From: Agrobacterium sp. AGB01
GTDB taxonomy: Bacteria > Pseudomonadota > Alphaproteobacteria > Rhizobiales > Rhizobiaceae
Direction: 5' to 3'
Assembly: GCF_014851585.1 (NCBI RefSeq)
Contig: NZ_JACVAB010000005.1
Span: 1 to 64,000 of the forward strand
Length of the DNA: 64,000 nt
A program made the translations under genes and the position numbers. Positions 52,722 to 60,672 of the stretch are shown piece after piece (position 1 is the first letter of the stretch; the number at the start of each line of letters is the position of its first letter). A model generated the notes under the pieces. That model was not told the origin of the DNA. It made no database searches and worked only from the letters and a program-made list of their open reading frames with translations.

Positions 52722-53534
52722 ATGCTGAAGATCACCTTTATCAATCAGGACGTTCGGCCCGCCCTCAGCAAATCGGCAATGACGTTTCCCGATGGTTATC
52801 GTTCCAAAGTCGAAACATACTGGGCTCGCATCAGCAACAACGGCCAGTTCTTTAACGGCCCGGTGCTCGCCGCATCATCAGTCACTCCGGAAGGTTCCGG
52901 CATGGTTGTCGAACTTTCGACGACCGACTACGCGCATTATCTTTACGCTGCCCAAGACCTGAACCATGAGTTTGATTGCCAGGCTTTCTTTAGTGCGGCC
53001 GCCATTTTGACCTCTGACAACCACCTGCTGTTTGGCGAGATGGCGCAGCATACGTCATCCCCCGGCCGGATTCAGTTTCCTGGAGGCGGTGTCGAAATTG
53101 GGGCCGATGGAGAACTCAATGCACGAATGTGCTGCCAGCGCGAGGTAATGGAGGAACTTGGACCGGATTTTGTCAGAGACATCGCATGGTTTCGGCCCTT
53201 TGGTTTAAAATGTGGCGGTAAAGATTCCACCGTCGGGATATTCTACGCCCTGTCTCTCGATATGACCGCCGGGCAGGCGCAAAATTCTTTCGCTAGTTAT
53301 CGATCGAAACAACTGGCAGACGGAGAACTCCCCGAGTTTGATCGTCTCCATGCCGTGACGTTCGACCTTAAAACACTCAGCCAATTCTTCCGCGTGAACA
53401 AAGGCTGCATTGTTGATTATCTCGCACCGCTTCTGGAAGACGGTTGGGAGGACGCTTCTAAGGCTGTGCGTTTCTGCGCAACAGAAACGCTGTCGCGGCA
53501 CACGCCTGAACCGTATGCCCTTAAATCCCGCTGA
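52722..53534 (+). CDS. Nudix-like hydrolase of the amino-sugar island
   Basis: 270 residues from ATG 52722, which has GAGGA (52710-52714) seven bases before it. A Nudix box is recognisable in RIQFPGGGVEIGADGELNAR and MCCQREVMEELGPDFV; the REVMEELG part is exact but the Gly-to-Glu spacing is slightly longer than the G-x5-E-x7 rule. Family members cleave nucleoside diphosphates linked to other moieties, such as sugar nucleotides. Nothing in amino-sugar breakdown requires this, so its role is open. Confidence 0.7.
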   Translation: MLKITFINQDVRPALSKSAMTFPDGYRSKVETYWARISNNGQFFNGPVLAASSVTPEGSGMVVELSTTDYAHYLYAAQDLNHEFDCQAFFSAAAILTSDNHLLFGEMAQHTSSPGRIQFPGGGVEIGADGELNARMCCQREVMEELGPDFVRDIAWFRPFGLKCGGKDSTVGIFYALSLDMTAGQAQNSFASYRSKQLADGELPEFDRLHAVTFDLKTLSQFFRVNKGCIVDYLAPLLEDGWEDASKAVRFCATETLSRHTPEPYALKSR

Positions 53535-53561
53535 TGACCGCGCAACGATATGCAGGTCATC
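53533..53561 (+). terminator. Weak stem-loop after the Nudix gene
   Basis: GATGACC (53533-53539) pairs with GGTCATC (53555-53561) across a 15-base loop, overlapping the stop codon; no T-run. Low certainty. Confidence 0.3.
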
Positions 53562-53598
53562 CGCCAGCGAAATTTTGCCCTCAATTTGAGAGATTTAC

Positions 53599-54861
53599 AT
53601 GAATACGTCTACACTCACGTCTTTACGATCGCGCCGTGATCGTGGTGAAACATATGGCATAACCTCCGTTTGTTCGGCGCATCCCGATGTCATTCGCGCG
53701 GCTTTGATACTGGGTCGCGACATTGATCAGCCGGTCTTGATCGAAGCCACTTGTAATCAGGTGAATCAAGACGGCGGATATACGTCTATGACACCTGCGA
53801 AATTCCGGACGTTTGTTGAGGAGATCGCGGGCAGTGTGGGCTTCAATACCGAAGGCCTCATCCTTGGCGGAGATCATCTAGGTCCCAATCCCTGGAAACA
53901 TCTGTCTGCCGCTGATGCAATGGCCAAGGCCAAGGAGATGGTTGCAGCATACGCCAGTGCGGGATTTTCCAAGCTGCATCTCGACTGCTCGATGGGATGC
54001 GTTGGCGAGCCTGAAGCGTTGGACGATGAGCTTGTGGCCCGGCGCGCAGCCCAGCTGGCAGCAGTTGCCGAAGACAACAGCTCTTTTTCACCCGTCTACA
54101 TTGTCGGAACGGAAGTGCCTGTTCCAGGTGGTGCTTCTCATGCCGTTGATGATCTTGACGTGACAGATCCGGCCGCGGCGCGCAGGACGTATGATGTGCA
54201 CTCCAAGTCGTTCGCGGAACACGGGCTGGAGGCGGCGTTTCAACGGGTGATCGGTTTGGTTGTGCAGCCCGGTGTCGAATTCGGCAACGCAAATGTTGTG
54301 GCTTACCGGCCGGACCAAGCAAGGAACCTCTCTCAATCGCTTACCGACATGCCCAATGTGGTCTTCGAAGCACATTCGACCGATTACCAAACTGCTGAGG
54401 CGCTTTCGTCGCTCGTGGGCGGCGGGTTTGCCATTCTAAAGGTTGGTCCCGGCCTGACGTTTGCGTTGCGGGAAGCGCTCTATGGGTTGGATTTGATTGC
54501 GTCGGAACTTGATGGTGAAGCCCCGATGCTGAAGCAAACAATGGAAAACATCATGACGGGAGATCGCAACCACTGGGCTAAATATTATTCAGGTACTTCG
54601 TCGCAACAGCGCCTCCAACGGCATTTCAGTTATTCGGACCGCATTCGCTATTATTGGTCCCAGCCCGCTGCGCGACAGGCAGTAGAGGTTGTGAGAACCC
54701 GTATCGGGAATAGGTCCATACCTGAAACACTGATCAGCCAGTACCTCGCTCCTTTGACTGCTAAAGTGCGATCAGGCGACGTCGTGGCTAATTTCGATGG
54801 GATAAAGCTTGCCTATGTCCAGGCGACGTTGCGTGATTATGCTAAAGCGTGCGGCCACTGA
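53599..54861 (+). CDS. GatZ/KbaZ/AgaZ-family protein (tagatose-bisphosphate aldolase subunit type)
   Basis: 420 residues, family length: RRDRGETYGITSVCSAHPDV, PVLIEATCNQVNQDGGYTSM, GLILGGDHLGPNPWKHLSAA, FSKLHLDCSMGCVGEP, VYIVGTEVPVPGGA, FEAHSTDYQTAEALSSLVGG and ILKVGPGLTFALREALYGLD. GatZ/KbaZ stabilise the class II aldolase GatY/KbaY; in GalNAc pathways of some Proteobacteria the AgaZ relative is reported as a tagatose-6-phosphate kinase. No GatY/KbaY gene lies in the window, which favours the independent role. It ends the island. Confidence 0.88.
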   Translation: MNTSTLTSLRSRRDRGETYGITSVCSAHPDVIRAALILGRDIDQPVLIEATCNQVNQDGGYTSMTPAKFRTFVEEIAGSVGFNTEGLILGGDHLGPNPWKHLSAADAMAKAKEMVAAYASAGFSKLHLDCSMGCVGEPEALDDELVARRAAQLAAVAEDNSSFSPVYIVGTEVPVPGGASHAVDDLDVTDPAAARRTYDVHSKSFAEHGLEAAFQRVIGLVVQPGVEFGNANVVAYRPDQARNLSQSLTDMPNVVFEAHSTDYQTAEALSSLVGGGFAILKVGPGLTFALREALYGLDLIASELDGEAPMLKQTMENIMTGDRNHWAKYYSGTSSQQRLQRHFSYSDRIRYYWSQPAARQAVEVVRTRIGNRSIPETLISQYLAPLTAKVRSGDVVANFDGIKLAYVQATLRDYAKACGH

Positions 54862-55430
54862 CGGGGCTGTCACTCGAAAGTTTGAGAAGAGCCTGACGTG
54901 CGGTGGTCTATTGTCCACCAGCGCCCGCATATCGCGGTCTGGCGTGTGTACCGAAGAATTATACGGAACGTGTGCTCAAAATCGCATGCGAAATCCTAGC
55001 CGACGAAACCAAGCGGAACACTGAATTAAGACTTCAGATAAAATGAGACGTTCCCCGCCCTCCAATGATCGATGAGCGTTGAGAGGCAATGGTGACATTC
55101 TGACGTCGCGTGGCCAGAGGAGCGCACGGCCCTCTATTTAAGCAGCCTGCAATTACCGTTTGCAAATCACTCGGCTTTGGGACTGTTGGTTCAGATCTCT
55201 TTAACACGGCTGAACTCCCCGTTAACCGGCAAAATATCGCTCCGGGCGGACCCGCTGAATGCGGTAGATGGGGTCAACTTCACTCCGCGACGGCGATCTT
55301 GTTGGCGTTGATTCAGCCGACGCAAAAATAATCTTTACATCCAGCCAACATAGTTGCTAGGTTTCTTAGTAGCCGGTCTTTTTAAACCCGCGTGGGTGAT
55401 ATGTTATGAGGCCAGGAAAAGGAACCCAGT
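54862..55430. other. Intergenic region before the SDR/FAD operon
   Basis: About 570 bases without a supported gene. The right part carries the 17-bp palindrome (55347-55363) and the promoter of the next operon. Short frames here look random. Confidence 0.5.
55347..55363. promoter_or_regulatory. GntR/FCD-type operator, site 1
   Basis: AACATAGTTGCTAGGTT: arms AACATAG and CTAGGTT around TTG. The same design occurs at 58991-59007 before the GntR gene, with the A/C and G/T positions exchanged between arms. Lies 68 bases before the SDR start. Shared operator is the simplest reading. Confidence 0.7.
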
Positions 55431-56216
55431 ATGCCAGACACATATGCGACTTTTGCGGATAACTGTTTTGCCGGTAGATCGGTGTTGATCACGGGTGCCG
55501 CCAGCGGAATGGGCCTTGAAACCGCCCGTGCTTTTGCGTCCAAAGGGGCGGAAGTGGTCATGGCAGACCGAGACGAGGCCGGGCTTGAGCGTTACAGCGC
55601 CGATTTGCGGCGGTCGGGAGCCAAAATCCACACAGTAAGGGTGGATGTCAGCGATCAGGCGAGCATTGCGGCCGCATTCGAATATTGTGACGCCAATCTG
55701 CAGCGGCTCGACAACGTGGTCACCTGCGCGGCAATCATTACCGCCAAGCGTATCTTTGAACAGGATTGGGCGCACTGGCGCCGCGTGCTGGACGTCAACC
55801 TGCTTGGCACCTTCTTCACGGTTCAGGCGGCAGTCAAACGCATGCTCGACAATCCTGAGGGTGGCAATATCGTATGCACCGCTTCCGATGCTGGGGTCCA
55901 TGGCGGTGGCGGGCTCATTGCCGATACGCCCTATGCCGCATCGAAGGCGGCCACCCTGTCGATGGTCAAATCTGTAGCGCGAGAACTGGCAGGCAAGAAA
56001 ATCCGCATCAACGCGCTGAACCCTGGGCCAACAGACTCGCCAATGCATTCCCATATCGATCCTGCGCTGAAGGAGCGCATTGCTGGTAATCTGCCGATGC
56101 GCCGCATGGGTCGACCGGACGACATGGCTGCTGCGATTATGTTCCTTTGCTCAGATGCCGCCAGTTTCACCTATGGATCAGCGCTCGATGTCGATGGCGG
56201 ATCGATGTTCCGCTAA
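55431..56216 (+). CDS. SDR-family oxidoreductase, first gene of a catabolic operon
   Basis: 261 residues: cofactor motif VLITGAASGMGLETARAFAS, the Asp selecting NAD in VVMADRDEAGLERY, NVVTCAAII for NNAG, catalytic Ser in VCTASDAGVHG and YAASK (TPYAASKAATLSMVKSVARE). Ribosome site AAAAGGA precedes ATG 55431. It is followed after 19 bases by an FAD oxidoreductase, so both probably act on the same substrate, perhaps a sugar or polyol given the sugar transporter downstream. The operator at 55347 links it to the GntR regulator. Confidence 0.93.
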   Translation: MPDTYATFADNCFAGRSVLITGAASGMGLETARAFASKGAEVVMADRDEAGLERYSADLRRSGAKIHTVRVDVSDQASIAAAFEYCDANLQRLDNVVTCAAIITAKRIFEQDWAHWRRVLDVNLLGTFFTVQAAVKRMLDNPEGGNIVCTASDAGVHGGGGLIADTPYAASKAATLSMVKSVARELAGKKIRINALNPGPTDSPMHSHIDPALKERIAGNLPMRRMGRPDDMAAAIMFLCSDAASFTYGSALDVDGGSMFR

Positions 56217-56235
56217 ATCAGTCTGGGAGGAGAAG

Positions 56236-57630
56236 ATGCATCAGACAGAGCGGCATTATGCCTATTCGGTCGACGTTCCCGAACTCGATGATGTCGACGT
56301 ACTCGTCATCGGTGGCGGACCATCGGGAATTTCAGCAGCGGTAGCGGCGGCCCGTCTCGGGGTGAGGGTCCGTCTCGTCGAGCGCTATGGGTTTTTGGGC
56401 GGCAACCTGACCGCAGGTCTGGTCGGTCCCTGCATGACGTCCTATTCGCTTGATGGCAAAACACAGCTGATCCGGGGCATTTACGAGGAATTCGTGCAGG
56501 GTATGATGGCGTTGGGAGGCGCATTGCATCCAAGCGCCATTCCTGCTGGTTCGGCCTATTGCGGCTTCATCGTTTATGGACATGACAAGGTCACCCCTTT
56601 CGAGCCCGAGGCAGCAAAGGTTGTCGCCCAGCGCATGTGTCTTGAGGCGGGCGTCGAACTTCTGCTCCACACAATGGTGGTCGACGCCATCGTTGACGAC
56701 CGCGACGCCGACAATCCCGGGGTGCTCGGTGTTGTTTGCGCTGGCAAAGGTGGCTTGAGAGCCGCGCGCGCCAAAGTGGTGGTCGATTGCTCTGCCGATG
56801 GCGATGTCGCCCACTACGCCGGCGTCCACACCCGGCAGGGGCGTGACAGCGACGGGCTTTCCCAGCCCCAGACCTTGTTCTTTCGCGTTCAAAATGTCGA
56901 TGATCAGGTCGTCGAGGAGTATGTTCGATCGCACCCGGACGACTATCGTCCGTTTTCCTCGATTGTCGCCAAGGCGACGGAAGAGGGGCGTTTCCCTGCG
57001 CCTCGTCGCGGCATAGGCCTCTATAAGACCATGGAGCCGGGGGTCTGGCGTATCAATACCGGGCGGGTGCTTAAACGGAACGGCGCCGATGCGCTCGAAC
57101 TGTCACTGGCCGAGGTGGAGGGGCGTGAGCAAACCGTAGCTCTTCTCGATTTCTTCCGCAAGGAGTTGCCAGGTTTCGAAGAGGCGACGTTGCGCGATAC
57201 CGCAACGCAGATCGGTGTGCGGGAAACCCGCCGCATCGAAGGCGACTACGAGTTGACGCTGGAGGATCTGCATTCCGGTCGCGCCTTTGAAGACGTGGTC
57301 GTACTCTGTGGCTATCCGCTGGATATCCACGATCCGACGGGATCGGGTGGCGGCACGGGTGGAGAAGGGCCCGACGCTGCCAATATCTATCAGATCCCGT
57401 ATAGGGTGATGGTACCGCGCATCCACGATGGTCTTTTGGTTTCCGGTCGTGCCGTGTCAGCAACGCATGAGGCGTTGAGTGCCATCCGCGTCATGCCGCC
57501 CTGCTTTGCGCTTGGCCAGGCTGCCGGCATCGCGGCTGCGCTTTCCGTGGGCAATCGCGCCAGCCCTCGCCATATCGAATACGAGGACCTGCGCCGTGAA
57601 TTGCTGGCACAGGGCGCTTATCTGGGGTGA
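56236..57630 (+). CDS. FAD-dependent oxidoreductase (FAD_oxidored type)
   Basis: 464 residues from ATG 56236 behind GGGAGGAGA. The FAD-binding motif is DVLVIGGGPSGISAAVAAAR, then RLVERYGFLGGNLTAGLVGP, a VVDCSADGDVAHYAGV step and a C-terminal GLLVSGRAVSATHEALSAIR and FALGQAAGIAAALSVGN, the layout of the FAD-dependent-oxidoreductase family seen in sugar-catabolic operons of rhizobia. The electron acceptor and substrate are unknown. A hairpin with TTTT follows at 57637-57661. Confidence 0.92.
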   Translation: MHQTERHYAYSVDVPELDDVDVLVIGGGPSGISAAVAAARLGVRVRLVERYGFLGGNLTAGLVGPCMTSYSLDGKTQLIRGIYEEFVQGMMALGGALHPSAIPAGSAYCGFIVYGHDKVTPFEPEAAKVVAQRMCLEAGVELLLHTMVVDAIVDDRDADNPGVLGVVCAGKGGLRAARAKVVVDCSADGDVAHYAGVHTRQGRDSDGLSQPQTLFFRVQNVDDQVVEEYVRSHPDDYRPFSSIVAKATEEGRFPAPRRGIGLYKTMEPGVWRINTGRVLKRNGADALELSLAEVEGREQTVALLDFFRKELPGFEEATLRDTATQIGVRETRRIEGDYELTLEDLHSGRAFEDVVVLCGYPLDIHDPTGSGGGTGGEGPDAANIYQIPYRVMVPRIHDGLLVSGRAVSATHEALSAIRVMPPCFALGQAAGIAAALSVGNRASPRHIEYEDLRRELLAQGAYLG

Positions 57631-57636
57631 TGTGAG

Positions 57637-57661
57637 GGGCGGATATATCATTCGCCCTTTT
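57637..57661. terminator. Terminator between convergent genes
   Basis: GGGCG (57637-57641) pairs with CGCCC (57653-57657), followed by TTTT. Lies just after the FAD gene stop and before the end of the opposite-strand gene; it could serve both. Confidence 0.5.
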
Positions 57662-57666
57662 CATGT

Positions 57667-58002
57667 TCACGCCTTCAAATGCAATGTGATCAGCACGGTG
57701 CATTCCGCGCCTTCGGCAAACTGAGTTACGACGCGTAGCCAGTTACCGAAATGTTGCACCCGTGCAGATGCCAGTCCATCGACCTCGGCCGGCATATCGA
57801 ACTCAGTTCCCTCGCGCACCCAGTGCATGCCATCGGGTGAAATTTCCACCCATCCGCGAGGCGATACGCCAATCGGCTGTTTCAGCGCGCGGATGAAAAA
57901 GACTGCTTCGCGCGCCCAGCCTGCCTCATAGGGTTCACTGGCGGCATCACCACTCCAGCGCTCGTTGCGGGCAATGATCGCTGTGATGTTTTCAGGCAGC
58001 AT
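57667..58002 (-). CDS. Conserved small protein of unknown function
   Basis: 111 residues from ATG 58002 (MLPENITAIIARNERWSGDA), overlapping the stop of the upstream gene (ATGA). Sequence features: WAREAVFFIRALKQPIGVSP, RGWVEISPDGMHWVREGTEF, RVQHFGNWLRVVTQFAEGAE and CTVLITLHLKA, beta-rich, no signal or membrane segment. I do not recognise the family. Tight coupling to 58002-58913 says they work together. A longer frame up to 58164 would overlap that gene and is not supported. Confidence 0.8.
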   Translation of the reverse strand: MLPENITAIIARNERWSGDAASEPYEAGWAREAVFFIRALKQPIGVSPRGWVEISPDGMHWVREGTEFDMPAEVDGLASARVQHFGNWLRVVTQFAEGAECTVLITLHLKA

Positions 58003-58913
58003 CAGAAATCTCCCGAAATGCAGATCGAATCGACATAGAGAAAGGCGCGCTTGGCGACGTCCGTTTCCGCGAACAAGCAGAAGTTCAGCATGCACCAGAG
58101 GTTCTTCATTGCCGGAATACGGATAGGCTCGAAGCCCGATACATCGAAGGTGCGATCGTTGCATTGCATGCCGGTGGCCTGCATTTTTTCAAGGTCGAAA
58201 TCGAACCGCAGATAGCTCCAGTTCACCTTGGTCGGGATTTCGTTGTAGCAAAGCTTTTGCTCGCCATCCGGCAGATCCAGCCAGCCTTCCGGTGCAAGGT
58301 GGTAATGACTGACCGTCTTGTCCTCCGTTCCGAGCGGTGTGATCTCGGTGGTCTCACGCTTATATTGCCATTTCTGCAGGAATTTGCCGTTTTCGGCATT
58401 CAAAAATCTTAGATGCGGCATTACCCGCTCGCTATCGCTGTCACGGTCGCCGCCCTGCAGATCGAACAGAAACCCGACGGAACGCACGTCGGTTTCCGAC
58501 AGCTTCAGCTCGGAGGCTTCCGGTTTGAAGGTGAAGTAAATCTCGAAGCGGATCGGCCCTCTTTTGCGGAACGTGTGACGCTTGATCGCGACATTCTGTG
58601 CGCCCGGCTTGGGCCTGGTGGCGATTTTGAGCGCGTAGGACGAATCCATGCCGCCATGGGAGCCGGCATCCCAGTGCCCGAGAGTGGAAATCATCGCACT
58701 GGAATGCTGGGCGTAACCGGGCAGCATGGCATCCAACGTGTCTTCGTAATTGCCGACCAGTTGCGACCAGCCGCAATGGCCGCGCGAAAAGTCGTCGAAC
58801 GAGAGAATGCGGGGCAATGGGTCAAAACGACTGAGTGCGGGATCGGCCCGCAACAGAGCGATGCGTAAGCTTTCCGTTATTTCGGCCATTTGGATGGGTG
58901 TGGATGATGCCAT
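58002..58913 (-). CDS. Conserved protein of unknown function (possibly DUF6772 type)
   Basis: 303 residues from ATG 58913 (GAGG nine bases before; an upstream GTG at 58928 is possible). Notable stretches: LPRILSFDDFSRGHCGWSQL, VGNYEDTLDAMLPGYAQHSS, HWDAGSHGGMDSSYALKIAT, RPIRFEIYFTFKPE-like and MKNLWCMLNFCLFAETDVAK. The beta-rich, Trp/Asp-rich pattern resembles concanavalin-like carbohydrate-binding or hydrolase folds, without a signal peptide. I recall similar proteins only as domains of unknown function near FCD regulators and sugar transporters. It is divergent from the GntR gene. Confidence 0.78.
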   Translation of the reverse strand: MASSTPIQMAEITESLRIALLRADPALSRFDPLPRILSFDDFSRGHCGWSQLVGNYEDTLDAMLPGYAQHSSAMISTLGHWDAGSHGGMDSSYALKIATRPKPGAQNVAIKRHTFRKRGPIRFEIYFTFKPEASELKLSETDVRSVGFLFDLQGGDRDSDSERVMPHLRFLNAENGKFLQKWQYKRETTEITPLGTEDKTVSHYHLAPEGWLDLPDGEQKLCYNEIPTKVNWSYLRFDFDLEKMQATGMQCNDRTFDVSGFEPIRIPAMKNLWCMLNFCLFAETDVAKRAFLYVDSICISGDF

Positions 58914-58946
58914 CGGGTTTTGCCTCACTGTGTTCAGCGGCCTGCT

Positions 58947-59023
58947 TGTATGCTAGTTCTAACCACATCGTATCATCTTGGCAACTGATAAACCTAGTTG
59001 CTATGTTATAAACTGTATGCTAG
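58947..59023. repeat. Direct repeat flanking the GntR operator
   Basis: TGTATGCTAG occurs at 58947-58956 and again at 59014-59023. The palindrome at 58991 lies between. GCAACT (58981-58986) and AGTTGC (58996-59001) add an inverted pair. The divergent promoter is therefore rich in half-sites. Confidence 0.6.
58991..59007. promoter_or_regulatory. GntR/FCD-type operator, site 2
   Basis: AACCTAGTTGCTATGTT: arms AACCTAG and CTATGTT around TTG, matching site 1 at 55347. It lies 41 bases before the chosen GntR start and 78 from the opposite gene, so it can serve both directions. Confidence 0.72.
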
Positions 59024-59047
59024 CTTTTGATCATGAGGACGCAAACA

Positions 59048-59800
59048 ATGGTTATCTCCCGCAAATCCGTATTCGATGCCAAGCTGGTGAGCCCCGTCAG
59101 GCTCGCCGATGGTGTGTCGGATGCTATTGCTGCCGCGTTGTTCGACGGCCGTATTCCGCCGGGCGAGCCGTTGCCGCCCGAGGGAGAAATCGCCAGGGAA
59201 TTTGGTGTGTCGAAGCCGATTGCGCGTGAGGCTCTGCGTCAGTTGACAGCTGCTGGACTGATCTTCACCCAGCAGGGAAAAGTGGCCCGCGCTAAGGCCA
59301 TGAGTGGCGAGACGATGGACAAGATCTATGGCTATGCGGTGCGCTCGAGCCTCAAGCGCCTTCAGGAAGCCAATGAGATGCGCCGGGTCATCGAGACCGG
59401 CATCGCGAGACTTGCCGCCGAGCGTCGAGACCCCGAAGGTCTGGAGATGATGGAGCAGGCGTTGAAAGACATGAATGCCGGCGTCCATGATCCCGCCAGT
59501 TTCACGGCTGCGGACATTTTGTTCCATCTTGGTCTGGCGACCGCGACGGGCAATGCGATGATCCGCGTTCAGATGGAAGGCATGCGCACAGTACAGCGGG
59601 AAGTGTCCGAGCTTTTCTCACGGCGCGCGAACCGTAGCGAGGCAGATTGGCATGAGACGATCGCACGGCACGCTGCAATTTGCGAAGCCATCCGTTTGGG
59701 CGATGCTGACCGGGCCGAGCAAAGGATACGCGCGCATTTCGATGCGGCAGATATCGCTTCGCTTGAAGTCGCTGATAAGCTGGAAGGCGCAGAGGGATGA
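59048..59800 (+). CDS. GntR-family (FadR/FCD) transcriptional regulator
   Basis: 250 residues from ATG 59048, nine bases after GAGG; starts at 59033 or 59027 are possible. Winged helix: LPPEGEIAREFGVSKPIARE, ALRQLTAAGLIFTQQGKVAR. The FCD all-helical ligand domain follows (EMRRVIETGIARLAAERRDP, DILFHLGLATATGNAMIRVQ, RHAAICEAIRLGDADRAEQR), with the usual Asp and His residues that often hold a metal and an organic acid. Probable repressor of this sugar/acid catabolic cluster. Its stop overlaps the next SDR start (ATGA). Confidence 0.93.
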   Translation: MVISRKSVFDAKLVSPVRLADGVSDAIAAALFDGRIPPGEPLPPEGEIAREFGVSKPIAREALRQLTAAGLIFTQQGKVARAKAMSGETMDKIYGYAVRSSLKRLQEANEMRRVIETGIARLAAERRDPEGLEMMEQALKDMNAGVHDPASFTAADILFHLGLATATGNAMIRVQMEGMRTVQREVSELFSRRANRSEADWHETIARHAAICEAIRLGDADRAEQRIRAHFDAADIASLEVADKLEGAEG

Positions 59801-60588
59801 CGAGCTCGCGCTTCTCGCTCAAAGGTCGGCGTGCGCTGGTGACCGGTGCCAGTTCTGGTATCGGTCGCGCTGTGGCACTGGGGCTGGCAGAGCATGGCGC
59901 GGAACTTATCCTTCACCATTTCGGGGACGAGGCTGGCGCGAGGGAACTGGCTGAAATGATGGGCGGCAAAGCGCCCGTCATCGAGGCGGATTTTACCAGG
60001 CAGGGTGCGACTGAAGCATTCGCCAACGATATACTCGATCAATTTGGGCCGATCGATATCCTGATCGCCAATGCTGCTATCGAACGACGCATGCCTTGGA
60101 ATGATATTGATGAGGCGCATATAGCCGCGCATGTGGCGTCAAATTTCGCGGCACTGCTGACCCTCACGGGAAAACTGGTTCCGCCCATGGCCGAGCGTGG
60201 CTGGGGCAGGGTGGTTGCTACCGGCAGTATCATGGCGACCAGACCGCGCACTGAAACGATCGTCTATGCATCCTTGAAGGCAGCGCAACTGACGGCGGTG
60301 CGCGCCATTGCCCGCGACGTCGCGCCGCGTGGCGTTACAGTCAATGTCGTCTCGCCCGGCGCCATCGAGATCGAGGCCAACGCGGCCCAGTACAGCGACC
60401 CTGCTTTTCGCAGGGCCGTGACGGCTAAAATCCCTGCAGGACGACAGGGGCAGCCGCAGGATCTGGCAGGTGCATTCGTTTTTCTGTGCAGCGACGCTGC
60501 CAGCTACATTACCGGAGCAAATATACCGGTCGACGGAGGATGGTCGATCGGTGATGCCCCTGGTGTCCTTCCGCAGGTTGCTGATTAG
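59797..60588 (+). CDS. SDR-family oxidoreductase
   Basis: 263 residues; cofactor motif ALVTGASSGIGRAVALGLAE, NAAIERRMPW for the NNAG region, catalytic Ser in VVATGSIMATRP and YASLK (IVYASLKAAQLTAVRAIARD), and ending ITGANIPVDGGW. Translationally coupled to the GntR gene. It leads into the sugar ABC transporter set, so it probably acts on the imported sugar or its product. The gap to the binding-protein gene is 84 bases. Confidence 0.93.
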   Translation: MTSSRFSLKGRRALVTGASSGIGRAVALGLAEHGAELILHHFGDEAGARELAEMMGGKAPVIEADFTRQGATEAFANDILDQFGPIDILIANAAIERRMPWNDIDEAHIAAHVASNFAALLTLTGKLVPPMAERGWGRVVATGSIMATRPRTETIVYASLKAAQLTAVRAIARDVAPRGVTVNVVSPGAIEIEANAAQYSDPAFRRAVTAKIPAGRQGQPQDLAGAFVFLCSDAASYITGANIPVDGGWSIGDAPGVLPQVAD

Positions 60589-60672
60589 TCGCCTGCGACA
60601 AGGAGTTACGGCGAATGCCATTGGCATCGCTGGAGGAGTACTGTTTACGAAGCGACCAAACGGGAGGAAGCC

